64,000 nt of DNA. Source: UBA2988 sp965237965 (lineage in GTDB: Bacteria > Gemmatimonadota > Gemmatimonadetes > Longimicrobiales > Gaopeijiaceae). Where the stretch lies: contig CBDEGT010000003.1 in NCBI GenBank assembly GCA_965237965.1, positions 930,001 to 994,000 of the forward strand. The letters run 5' to 3'. A model generated the notes under the pieces. That model saw only the letters and a program-made list of their open reading frames with translations, made no database searches and was not told the origin of the DNA. Positions 41,302 to 50,034 of this stretch are shown piece after piece. Each line of letters begins with the position of its first letter. Position 1 is the first letter of the stretch. The position numbers and the translations under genes were made by a program.

Positions 41302-43362
41302 ATGTACCGTGAAGTCCTGGTCCCGGTCGACAATTCCGATCCATCCCAGTGGGCTATTGATCGGGCGATCGAGCTTTGCCGGCGCTCGGGCGGCCGCATC
41401 ACCGGCAATCACGTTTATGCCGCCCGTCTCCACGATGTCCGCTTCCGCCAGCTCGAGACAGGGCTGCCCGCGCAGTTCCAGACCCCCGATGAGATCAAGC
41501 GCCAGCGCAAGGTTCACGACAAGCTGATCGAGAAGGGGCTCCAGCTGATCTCGGACTCCTTTCTGGACCAAACCGAGAAGCGCTGCGAGTCCGCCGGGGT
41601 GCCGCTCACTCGGCAGCTGCTGGAGGGGATCAACTACGAGGAGATCGTCCGCGAGGCGAATGGCGGCTCAGGGCGCCTCCCCAGCCTGATTGGCTTCGAT
41701 CCCAACATCGCTCACAAGTACGACGGCGGCGGTACGGTGCGGAGCGACGTCAAGCTTGGCGAGGACGGCCGCATCGTGGGTGAGGACGAGGAGCAGGACG
41801 AGAAGCTCGCGGGCTCGAGCGGCCGCGCGTATGACCTGCTCGCCATCGGCGCGCACGGAATCGGTCGCCAGCCTTTCAGCCAATTGGGCGGAGTGACCGC
41901 GCGCGTGCTACGTCAGGTGGAGAAGGACGTCCTGATCGTGCGCGATGAGCGCGCGCTCTCCGGTGGCCGCTGGATGGTTTGCGTCGACGGGTCGTCCTAC
42001 GCATACAAGGCGCTGCGCTCTGCGCTCGAGATGGCGCGCGAATACGGCGCGAAGCTCTACGTGTGCAGCGCTTTTGACGTCGAATACCACCACGTCGTGT
42101 TCGGCAACATCAAGGACGTGCTCTCGGTGCAGGCGTCCAAAGTCTTCAAGTTCGAGGAGCAGGAAGAGCTCCACAACAACATCATCGACAAGGGACTGCT
42201 CAAGCTCTGTCAGGCCAACTTGAAGCGAGCGCAGGTGATGGCAGAGGCGTATCCCGAGGTCGAGATCGAGACCCAGATCCTGATCGGAAAGCCGTTCCAG
42301 TGCATTCTGCAGTGGCTCGAGGAGGTCGATCCGACGCTGCTCGTGGTAGCGCGCCACGGCGGTCACCGGATCGAAGGCACCGACCTGGGCTCCCAGGCAG
42401 AGAATCTGGTTCGCCTCGCCCCGTGCAACGTCCTGCTTGTGGGCACCCATGACGTGCGACCTGACGAGATCCCGTGGATCGAGGAGGATGGGGAGCAGGG
42501 ACTCGAGTGGGCGCCGAACGCGGAGGTGCGGATCCTGCGCGTGCCTCCGTTCGCGCTCGGCATCGCGCGCAAAGCGGTCGAGGAGTTCGTCCTCGACAAC
42601 TACGGACCCGGCGCGAACGGCACGTACGCCGAGAACGGCAACGAAACTTCTCAACGGGCCGCGTCCGTTCCCCCGATCAGCGCCGACGGGCTGCCGATGG
42701 TGACCGGCGAACGCCTGGACGAGGCGATCAAGAAGCTCCTCCCCACGCACATGCAATTGATCATGGGGATCGGCACCGCCGAGGAGCTTGCGCTTGCCGA
42801 GGTAAAGGCCGAGGAAGCGATGAAGCGGACGACCGTCGAGGGGCACGACGCCGACCCGATTCCCGCTGACCCCACGGTCACCGTGAAGTGCCCCTTCACA
42901 GATCACGTCACGACACGGCCACGAAACGAGACGGATCCAATCGTCTGGACCGCCGAGGCATTCGACCGGCTCCGCGCGGTTCCGCTGATCGCCCGTCCGC
43001 TCGCTCGCAACACCGTCGAGCGCTTCGCGCGCGAACACGGCTTCTGGCGCGTAACCACGTTGGTGATGGACGAAAACAAGCAGGCCATGATCGGAGCCGA
43101 CGAGTTCGACCTGGACACGATGCTCGTCATGTTCAAGGAGCTGCAGACCAAGCAGATCAGGGCGCAGGCCGAAGGAGTCGATGGCCTCACGCCCGAGATG
43201 CGACGCTTCATCGAGGAGGCGAAAGCACAGGGGGTGACGCGTTGCCCAATTCGAGACGTTGCGGCACAGGCTGATGCGTGCCCGGTAGACTTCAAGACCG
43301 TGACTCCGGAGCAGGCGAAGGCTGCCGTGAAACAGTTCATGACCACCGAGGCCGGCGACTGA
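41302..43362 (+). CDS. Double universal-stress-protein with two PCP_red-like segments
   Basis: A 686-residue protein. Residues 1-215 and 217-375 are two UspA-type domains (IGAHGIGR...GGVTARVLRQ and VARHGGH...GSQAENLVRLAPCNVLLV are the nucleotide-binding ends); the first has an insertion of about 60 residues. From Trp 402 and again from Trp 549 the pattern W-x-A/P-x-A-x-R-L/I-x-x-V/I-P, as in PCP_red domains, appears. It has no signal or membrane span. The ATG at 41302 has GAGCGAGG upstream. It may sense nucleotides or redox state for the oxidase genes that follow (inference). Confidence 0.85.
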   Translation: MYREVLVPVDNSDPSQWAIDRAIELCRRSGGRITGNHVYAARLHDVRFRQLETGLPAQFQTPDEIKRQRKVHDKLIEKGLQLISDSFLDQTEKRCESAGVPLTRQLLEGINYEEIVREANGGSGRLPSLIGFDPNIAHKYDGGGTVRSDVKLGEDGRIVGEDEEQDEKLAGSSGRAYDLLAIGAHGIGRQPFSQLGGVTARVLRQVEKDVLIVRDERALSGGRWMVCVDGSSYAYKALRSALEMAREYGAKLYVCSAFDVEYHHVVFGNIKDVLSVQASKVFKFEEQEELHNNIIDKGLLKLCQANLKRAQVMAEAYPEVEIETQILIGKPFQCILQWLEEVDPTLLVVARHGGHRIEGTDLGSQAENLVRLAPCNVLLVGTHDVRPDEIPWIEEDGEQGLEWAPNAEVRILRVPPFALGIARKAVEEFVLDNYGPGANGTYAENGNETSQRAASVPPISADGLPMVTGERLDEAIKKLLPTHMQLIMGIGTAEELALAEVKAEEAMKRTTVEGHDADPIPADPTVTVKCPFTDHVTTRPRNETDPIVWTAEAFDRLRAVPLIARPLARNTVERFAREHGFWRVTTLVMDENKQAMIGADEFDLDTMLVMFKELQTKQIRAQAEGVDGLTPEMRRFIEEAKAQGVTRCPIRDVAAQADACPVDFKTVTPEQAKAAVKQFMTTEAGD

Positions 43363-43366
43363 TCCC

Positions 43367-44764
43367 ATGGCGCCTCGGGCTTCCCTCCCGGCCTTCCCCC
43401 CGAAGGTGAACGCGCCCACCGGGCTCCTCGATCTTGCGGCGCACGGAACCGCGCCCGCTGCCGGAGCCAGGACGCACGTTCCGCACGTGGTGGCCTGGAA
43501 CCTCACCCGTCGCTGCAACCTGGCCTGCGCGCACTGTTACATCTCGGCGGGCTCCTGGCACGCGGCCGCGGGCGAACTGGACACGGCGACCTGCGAACGC
43601 ATCGTCGACGAGCTGCTCGCGCTGAACCCGTCGCCGCTGCTCATCCTCTCTGGCGGCGAGCCTCTGCTTCGCGATGACCTCGAGACGTTGGCCGAGCGTG
43701 CGGCGGCGGGCGGCGCGACGGTCGTCGTGGGAACCAATGGCACCCGCCTCACCGACGATCGCATCCGGTCTCTCATGTCCGCTGGCGTGAAGGGCGTAGC
43801 GGTGAGCATCGACTCTCTCGAGGACCGCTACCACGACCGCTTCCGCCACGGGAAGGGGTCCCTCGGCGAGACCCTTGATGCGGTCGATCGGCTGAGGACG
43901 CACGGCCTGGACTTCATCGTCCAGACCACCGTCACCAGCGGGAACCGCGAAGAGCTCGGCGCCTTGGCAGCTTGGTCGGCTGAGCAGGGTGCGGTCGCGT
44001 TCAACGTCTACTTCGTCGTGCCGACCGGGCGCGCGGAGCAGATGCGCGGGATGGATCCCGCCGAGAACGACGCGGTGCTCGTGGAGCTGGTCGGCCTCGA
44101 GCGGACCTATCGTGGCCACATGATGGTGCGCTCGAAGTGCCAGCCCCAGTTGATGCGTCACGCGCTAGCCGGCGATCCCGACTCCACGCTCCTCAACTAT
44201 GAGACCCGCTGCCCGTGTGGGAGCCAGTACTGCCGCATCACGCCCGAGGGGAAAGTCACCCCTTGTCCTTACACGCCAGCCGTGGCTGGGGATCTGACCA
44301 CGACTCCCTTTGCGCACATCTGGGATCGCTCTCCGGTCTTCCAGGCGCTCCGCACCGGCACGCTCGGCGGCAAGTGCGGGCGCTGCGAGTTCAGGGGGGT
44401 GTGCGGGGGCTGCCGCGCTCGCGCGTACGCCCAGAGCGGTGACCTTCTCGCAGCGGACGAGTCGTGCGCGTACGAGCCCACCGGAGAAGTCCCGCTCGTC
44501 GAGCGCCGACAGTCCCTGACGTACGGCGCTTCCTTCGAGGCGGAGCTCGAGTGGGCGCCCGAAGCGGAGGCGCGGCTCAGGGCAATCCCGAGCTTCGTGC
44601 GCGGCGTCGTGACCGAGCGTGTGGAGAAGTTCGCGCGCTCGCGGGGATACGCCCGCGTGGACCTCGAGGTCATGGCGGAAGTGCGCACAGCGATGCCCGT
44701 GGACTTTTCGAAGAAGCTTCCGTTCTTCCTGCGGGGGCCCCTCGAGACGGAGGGCGAGGCGTGA
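43367..44764 (+). CDS. Radical SAM/SPASM protein with C-terminal PCP_red-like domain
   Basis: A 465-residue enzyme. The radical SAM cluster is Cys 50, 54, 57 (CNLACAHC), with GGEPLLR following; the SPASM region has cysteines in CPCGSQYC, TPCPY, CGRCEFRGVCGGC and SCAYEP. This is the layout of the NirJ/AhbC/AhbD heme-biosynthesis branch and related peptide-modifying enzymes. From Trp 396 it carries a PCP_red-like segment (WAPEAEARLRAIPSFVRGVV). It starts 4 bases after the stress-protein gene and its stop overlaps the oxidase start. A role in making a modified heme or in oxidase maturation is plausible, not shown. Confidence 0.87.
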   Translation: MAPRASLPAFPPKVNAPTGLLDLAAHGTAPAAGARTHVPHVVAWNLTRRCNLACAHCYISAGSWHAAAGELDTATCERIVDELLALNPSPLLILSGGEPLLRDDLETLAERAAAGGATVVVGTNGTRLTDDRIRSLMSAGVKGVAVSIDSLEDRYHDRFRHGKGSLGETLDAVDRLRTHGLDFIVQTTVTSGNREELGALAAWSAEQGAVAFNVYFVVPTGRAEQMRGMDPAENDAVLVELVGLERTYRGHMMVRSKCQPQLMRHALAGDPDSTLLNYETRCPCGSQYCRITPEGKVTPCPYTPAVAGDLTTTPFAHIWDRSPVFQALRTGTLGGKCGRCEFRGVCGGCRARAYAQSGDLLAADESCAYEPTGEVPLVERRQSLTYGASFEAELEWAPEAEARLRAIPSFVRGVVTERVEKFARSRGYARVDLEVMAEVRTAMPVDFSKKLPFFLRGPLETEGEA

Positions 44765-46617
44765 GCGTGAGCGACCGCCTCACGGGTCATGCGCCAAGGC
44801 CCGCACGGTCGCCAGCCTCAGGACGAGCTGCTCGGGCCGTGGGCGCGCTCGGCGTGTGTGGGCTCCTGGCTGCTCTCCTGCCGGATGCCGTTCTGGCCCA
44901 GGCGACCGACGGCACCGTCCAGATGCGCATGTACGGCGACTTTCCCTTCGGGGGTGCGCGTGTCGCGGTGTGGGTGGCCGCTCAGGTGCACCTGTTCTTC
45001 GCCGCCTTCGTGCTGGGCGTACCGATGTTCGCCGTAGTCGCGGAGGCGATCGGCATCTTCGGTAAGGAAGCCAGGTACGACAAGCTGGCCAAGGAATTCA
45101 CGCGTCTGCTGCTGGTCTCGTACTCGGCAACCGCGATCTGGGGCGCCATCCTCGCGTTCGCGCTGATCACGCTCTACCCGGGCGTGTGGAGCTATCTGGC
45201 CCAGGTCTTCGCTCCCTCCATGTGGGCGTACGTGGGGCTCTTCTTCTTCGAGTCCTTCACCCTCTACCTGTACTATTACGGCTGGGACCGCTGGCACGAG
45301 GGCAAGGCCAAGCTCGGGCACTGGACGCTGGGCATTCTGCTCAACGTGTGGGGCACGGCGGTGATGTTCATCGCCAATTCGTGGCTCACGTACATGATGA
45401 GCCCCCCGGCAGAGGTAACGCCCGACACGTCGCCTGCGATGGTCCAGTTCTGGAGCGCGTTCGCGAACGCCACCTGGATGCCGATCAACATCCATCGGGT
45501 GATCGCCAACGTCGTGTTCGGCGGCGCCATCGTGGGCGGTTACGCGGCCTATCGGTTCCTGCTGGCGAGGACCGACGAGGAGCGCGCGCACTACGACTGG
45601 ATGGGCTACGTCGGCAACCTGATCGCTATCGGCGCACTCATCGTCCTGCCCTTCGCCGGCTACTACCTGGGCCGGGAGATCTACGAGTTCAATCAGCAGA
45701 TGGGCATCACGATGATGGGTGGCTTCATGAGCTGGCTCTGGATCATCCAGGCCTTCCTCATCGGCGTGCTCTTCCTCGCGGGCAACTACTACCTTTGGGT
45801 CGGCATGGGCCGCATTCCAGGTGCCGAGCGCTTCCAACCCTACACGAAGTGGATGCTGGTGGTGTTGGTCATCGGAGTGATCGTCTGGGCCACGCCCAAC
45901 ACGATGATCGCCGACCGTGCCGAGCTGACCGCGATGGGCGGCTCGCACCACCCGTTCCTGGGCGTGCTCGGCGTCATGAGCGCGAAAAACACTGCGGTCA
46001 ACCTCATGATCCTGACCACCTTCCTGTCCTTTCTGCTCTACCGGCGCGCGAACAAGCGAGCGACCGTGGCGTGGGCGCGGACGGGAACGCAGGTGCAGGG
46101 CGCGATCTTCCTGATCGCCGCGGCTATTGTCCTCTTCTATGGCATCTACGGTTATTTCGTCACCGCCATCGTCCGCATCGGGTTCTCGGTCTACCAGGTG
46201 CTCGCAGTGCTGTTCACGATCATCGCGGTTACCGTGATCGACGTGCGCATGATGAAGGGCGCCGAGAGCTACGGCGCGATTCGTTGGGGTCAGATGCCAC
46301 CCCGGTCCCAGTACGCGCTCTTCATCCTGATGGTGACGTTCACCTGGTTGATGGGGCTGATGGGCTTCGCCCGGAGCGGCATCCGCCAACACTGGCACAT
46401 CTGGGAGGTCATGCGCGACACCAGTGAGTTCGCGGCCACGCCCCCGCTCGGATACGCGGCCCAGATCATCAGCGTGTGCGTGCTGATCTTCCTCGGGCTC
46501 GTAGCCTTCATCTTCTGGGTAGGCGGACTAGCCGAGAAGCCCATTGTCACACAACCCCGGCGTGACCCGCGTCCACCCGGCGACTCCCGCCTCGCGCCTG
46601 CGCCTGCGGGCGACTGA
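44761..46617 (+). CDS. Cytochrome bd-like oxidase, CydA-related subunit
   Basis: A 618-residue polytopic protein of about 14 helices after a signal-like N-terminus. It belongs to the broad cytochrome ubiquinol oxidase subunit I family: histidines in VHLFFAAFVLGVP near 75 and in MPINIHRVIANV near 245 are candidates for heme ligands. The GRQPW motif and the quinol-binding Q-loop of true CydA are absent, no cydB or cydX follows, and three c-type cytochrome genes come next. It may therefore take electrons from cytochrome c rather than quinol. Start GTG overlaps the radical SAM stop. Confidence 0.82.
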   Translation: MSVSDRLTGHAPRPARSPASGRAARAVGALGVCGLLAALLPDAVLAQATDGTVQMRMYGDFPFGGARVAVWVAAQVHLFFAAFVLGVPMFAVVAEAIGIFGKEARYDKLAKEFTRLLLVSYSATAIWGAILAFALITLYPGVWSYLAQVFAPSMWAYVGLFFFESFTLYLYYYGWDRWHEGKAKLGHWTLGILLNVWGTAVMFIANSWLTYMMSPPAEVTPDTSPAMVQFWSAFANATWMPINIHRVIANVVFGGAIVGGYAAYRFLLARTDEERAHYDWMGYVGNLIAIGALIVLPFAGYYLGREIYEFNQQMGITMMGGFMSWLWIIQAFLIGVLFLAGNYYLWVGMGRIPGAERFQPYTKWMLVVLVIGVIVWATPNTMIADRAELTAMGGSHHPFLGVLGVMSAKNTAVNLMILTTFLSFLLYRRANKRATVAWARTGTQVQGAIFLIAAAIVLFYGIYGYFVTAIVRIGFSVYQVLAVLFTIIAVTVIDVRMMKGAESYGAIRWGQMPPRSQYALFILMVTFTWLMGLMGFARSGIRQHWHIWEVMRDTSEFAATPPLGYAAQIISVCVLIFLGLVAFIFWVGGLAEKPIVTQPRRDPRPPGDSRLAPAPAGD

Positions 46618-46638
46618 TCCGGAGAGCTACCGACACCC

Positions 46639-47445
46639 ATGTGGCAAACCAACCTCAAGATCATCGGGATCGTGCTGGGGACGATCGGCCTCTACACGGT
46701 GGTCGCAAACTCCATCCCGCAGGTGGCCTCCGAGGTGCCCCAGGAGCTGACCTTCACGGGTGAGGTCAGCACCGCGGAGCTGATCGCGGCAGGCGAGGAT
46801 CTGTACGCCGGCGCGGGTAACTGCACCACATGCCACGGTACCGGGACCCGCGCTCCCAACCTGCTGATCGACCACAGTGGGGAGGGCACGATTGGTGCAC
46901 GCTGCGGTGACCGCGTCCCCGGCGAAGCCTGCAAGACCTATCTCTACCAGTCGTTGGTTGAGCCGGCCGAACACGTCGTGGAAGGGTTCCCTCCGATGGT
47001 CTTCCAGGCGCGCACGTTCTCCGATACGCAGCTCTGGGCGTTGGTGGCCTACCTCGAGTCCCAAGGTGGCGAGGTGACGGTCACCGCAGACGACATCGAC
47101 ACCTCGGGCGACGCGGAAACGTCGGCGACGACGGAGCCCAGCCCCGGCTCCGCTGGCGCGGACGCCGCGGGAAGTACGACCACCGACGGCCGGCAGCTGC
47201 TCCAGGACCAGCTCTGCCTCGGGTGCCACGCGATCGACGGGGCAGGCCCCCCGCTAGGGCCCAGCTTCGACGGGATCGGCGCCCGGCTCACTGCAGCGCA
47301 GATCCGGACCTCGATTCTCGATCCAAACGCCGGTGCTTCCCAGGGCTTCGAGTCGTTGATCGGGGTGATGCCGACGACCTACGGGCAGGCGCTTACTGCG
47401 GCCCAGCTCGAGGCCGTCGTTTCCTACTTGGCCGTCCGCAACTGA
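46639..47445 (+). CDS. Membrane-anchored diheme cytochrome c
   Basis: A 268-residue protein with an N-terminal membrane anchor (7-25) and two cytochrome c domains: CTTCH at 62-66 and CLGCH at 193-197, separated by a Ser/Thr/Ala-rich linker (about 150-180). MVF and VMPTTYGQ supply methionine ligands. It follows the bd-like oxidase by 21 bases and is a likely electron donor to it. Confidence 0.9.
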   Translation: MWQTNLKIIGIVLGTIGLYTVVANSIPQVASEVPQELTFTGEVSTAELIAAGEDLYAGAGNCTTCHGTGTRAPNLLIDHSGEGTIGARCGDRVPGEACKTYLYQSLVEPAEHVVEGFPPMVFQARTFSDTQLWALVAYLESQGGEVTVTADDIDTSGDAETSATTEPSPGSAGADAAGSTTTDGRQLLQDQLCLGCHAIDGAGPPLGPSFDGIGARLTAAQIRTSILDPNAGASQGFESLIGVMPTTYGQALTAAQLEAVVSYLAVRN

Positions 47446-47464
47446 TCGAGATCAAGGGGGCGCC

Positions 47465-48259
47465 GTGAAGAGCTGGCTCAGAGAGCCCTTCGGACAGTCG
47501 GTCGCGATCCTCGCGGTCGCCTACCTGCTGATCGAGTTCGGCATACCGTACATCCCCCCCCTTCTGGGCTTCGCCAGCGCCCCGGTTCCCAACAGCGTGG
47601 TCTTCCAGTACATGCTGACCGTGGCGCTGGGCATCCTCCTGTGGGTCAGCGACAGCGAGGACCGGTGGCGCGCGTTCAAGCGCCCGATGCACCGGGTCAT
47701 GGTCGATGACCGGCAGAGGCCACTCCGCCTGGCGCTGATGGTGCTGCTGCCCGCGCTGGTCGCGTTCATGGCGTACGGAAGGGTGAAGCCCTCGCTGGCC
47801 GCGCCCCCGTCCTTTCGCGCCATTCACCCCGCACCTCCGGGCTCGATCAACTTCCAGGGCCGCGCCATCCAGATCACCGGCCTCGAGAACCCACTCCGTC
47901 ACGAAGGCTCGCTCGAAGAGCACTACGCCGAAGGGATGCGGGTCTACTACCAGAACTGCCTCGCCTGCCACGGCGACCTGCTGGACGGGCAGGGCCACTA
48001 CGGTCCGGCCTTGAATCCCGCGCCGCTCAGTTTCCAGGACGTCGGCACGATCCAGCAGCTCACCGAGAGCTACGTGTTCTGGCGCATCGCCAAAGGAGGC
48101 GTCGGTTTGCCCAACGAGGGCGGTCCGTGGAACTCGGCGATGCCGGCCTGGGAGGAGTTCCTCACCGAGGAGGAGATCTGGTCCGTGATCATCTTCCTCT
48201 ACGAGCAGACGGACAAGACGCCCCGGACGTGGGAAGAAGCCGAAGGGGGGGGCCAGTGA
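47465..48259 (+). CDS. Membrane cytochrome c with N-terminal helices
   Basis: A 264-residue protein: three hydrophobic helices (about 13-32, 43-62, 85-103), then a periplasmic cytochrome c domain with CLACH at 165-169 and the AMPAWEEF methionine ligand region. The GTG start has an AAGGGGG site. The stop overlaps the next cytochrome gene (GTGA). It probably forms a membrane complex with the bd-like subunit and the other cytochromes. Confidence 0.88.
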   Translation: MKSWLREPFGQSVAILAVAYLLIEFGIPYIPPLLGFASAPVPNSVVFQYMLTVALGILLWVSDSEDRWRAFKRPMHRVMVDDRQRPLRLALMVLLPALVAFMAYGRVKPSLAAPPSFRAIHPAPPGSINFQGRAIQITGLENPLRHEGSLEEHYAEGMRVYYQNCLACHGDLLDGQGHYGPALNPAPLSFQDVGTIQQLTESYVFWRIAKGGVGLPNEGGPWNSAMPAWEEFLTEEEIWSVIIFLYEQTDKTPRTWEEAEGGGQ

Positions 48260-49899
48260 AGCAGCGGCTACCGAGGAACGGAAAGGTGATGTGCTGCGCT
48301 CTCCGCGCTGCAGCCCTGGTCGGCGCGACCGTGTCCGCGGCGACGCTCGCGAGCGCCGCCGCGACGCTTCCCCTCGCGGCCCAAGAGGCCGCAGCCGATG
48401 CTGCGGGCACGGGCAGGATCGTCTACGACCGCTGGTGCGCGGGCTGCCACGGGGTGGACGGTGCGGGCGGTGGCCCCGGGGCGGAGACGATGCTCCCCCG
48501 CCCGCGCGACTTCACGCGCGCGCAGTATCAGGTCCGCACCACAGGGTCAGGCGAGCTGCCTACCGACGCCGACATCCTGCACGTCATCAACGTGGGCATG
48601 CCAGGCACGGCCATGCCCGGGTGGGAGGACCTACTCACTGGCGACGAACGTCAGGCGCTGGTGGCGTACCTAAAGGGCATGTCGCGCTTCTTCGAGGGCG
48701 CTCCGACCCCGACGGCGCTCGAGTTCGGCCGGGCGCCGGGAGCTAGCGACGAGCGCGTCGCCGAGGGTGCCGAGCTTTATCAGCAGATCGAGTGCTGGCA
48801 GTGCCACGGCCAGGCGGGCAGGGGCGACGGCAACTCTGCCTCCACCCTCGAAGACGACGGCGACTTCCCGATCTACTCGGCTGACCTGACCCGGAATTGG
48901 CTCTACAACGGCGGCGGAACCGTCGAGGACATCTACCGGCGCCTGCGCACGGGCCTGGACGGTACGCCCATGCCCACGTTCAGCGACCTGATCGATTCCG
49001 GCATCGTCACGGACGATCAGCTCTGGAACCTGGCCCACTACGTTCGCAGTCTGTCCCCGGAAGACGCGCCCGAGATCCGGGAGGTGATCACCGCGTCGCT
49101 CCTGCGTGACGGCGGCCTGCCCACCACTCCCGAAGACGAGCGCTGGGCGGAGGTCGAGGCCTTCTACGTGCCGCTGGCAGGCCAGATCGTCCAGAAGCCG
49201 CGCTGGTTCTCACCCCGCGTACCGGACCTCTGGGTGCGCGCGCTCCACGACGGCCAGGAGGTCGCGCTGCTCGTAAGCTGGACAGATCCGTCGCGCAGCC
49301 CGGACGACGAGTGGACGGAGTTCGCTCAGGCCGTGGTCGACATGATGGAGCCCAAGGACGAGGGCTCGACGTGGGCGCCCGGGACCCCCGACCGGCTCGT
49401 CGTACAGTTCCCCCTGACGCTCCCGACCGGGCTCGAGCGGCCCCACTTCCTGCAGGGTGATGCCCGCCGCCCCGCGTACCTGTGGAGTTGGAGCAGCGAG
49501 GGCGATCGCGCGGTCGAGATGCTCGCGCAGGGGCTCGAGACAGGACAAGAGCAGCCCGCCTCGAGCCAGCAGACGACTGCGGTCTCGAGCTGGTCGGAAG
49601 GCGAGTGGAGGGTGCTCTTCCGCCGCTCCCTGGCGACGCCTGATACCACCGCGGACCTCCAGTTCCCACGGGCTACCGCCGTGCCGATCGCTTTTCAGGC
49701 GTGGGACGGAGACAACGGCGAGGCCGGCAAGCAGGCGGCGGTGAGCACCTGGTACTTCCTGGCGCTGGAGGACGCGACGCCAGCCACTGTCTACGTGGCG
49801 CCGTTCGCGGCGTTCCTGCTGACCGCCGTGCTCGGAATGGGGTTTGTCTCGCGGGCCCAGAAACGCGAGCGAGAGGAGGCAGGCGCGTCCGACGATTGA
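48256..49899 (+). CDS. Diheme cytochrome c fused to an ethylbenzene-dehydrogenase-like heme domain
   Basis: A 547-residue protein with a signal peptide (cleavage near LAAQ), two cytochrome c domains (CAGCH 61-65 with MPGWEDL, CWQCH 180-184 with MPTFSDL), then an EB_dh-type domain (about 290-510) as in the gamma subunits of ethylbenzene dehydrogenase and nitrite oxidoreductase, and a C-terminal membrane helix (about 515-535). It would hold two c hemes and probably one b heme in the periplasm. The partner molybdenum subunit is not in the window, which is odd. Confidence 0.86.
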   Translation: MKQRLPRNGKVMCCALRAAALVGATVSAATLASAAATLPLAAQEAAADAAGTGRIVYDRWCAGCHGVDGAGGGPGAETMLPRPRDFTRAQYQVRTTGSGELPTDADILHVINVGMPGTAMPGWEDLLTGDERQALVAYLKGMSRFFEGAPTPTALEFGRAPGASDERVAEGAELYQQIECWQCHGQAGRGDGNSASTLEDDGDFPIYSADLTRNWLYNGGGTVEDIYRRLRTGLDGTPMPTFSDLIDSGIVTDDQLWNLAHYVRSLSPEDAPEIREVITASLLRDGGLPTTPEDERWAEVEAFYVPLAGQIVQKPRWFSPRVPDLWVRALHDGQEVALLVSWTDPSRSPDDEWTEFAQAVVDMMEPKDEGSTWAPGTPDRLVVQFPLTLPTGLERPHFLQGDARRPAYLWSWSSEGDRAVEMLAQGLETGQEQPASSQQTTAVSSWSEGEWRVLFRRSLATPDTTADLQFPRATAVPIAFQAWDGDNGEAGKQAAVSTWYFLALEDATPATVYVAPFAAFLLTAVLGMGFVSRAQKREREEAGASDD

Positions 49900-50034
49900 T
49901 CGTGGCCGAGGTGGCGCGGAAAGGCCCCTGTCCCGAGGTTTCCAGCAGTCGTGGCGGTGAGCCGGGGCCAGCACCCCGAGGCGCCGGTCTGCGTGATCAA
50001 GAGCTGTACGAAACCGACCCAAGGAGAAAGCATC

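Noticed and set aside
41908..43518. Minus-strand open frame of 536 codons
   Set aside because: Antisense to the stress-protein gene; no start signal or recognisable domain.
39250..44764. Chlorophyll or bacteriochlorophyll synthesis genes, suggested by PCP_red-like domains
   Set aside because: No bchLNB catalytic subunits or other pigment genes are present; only the accessory domain recurs.
44818..46398. Minus-strand open frame of 526 codons
   Set aside because: Antisense to the bd-like oxidase, with His/Asp/Arg-rich composition that mirrors membrane-protein codons.
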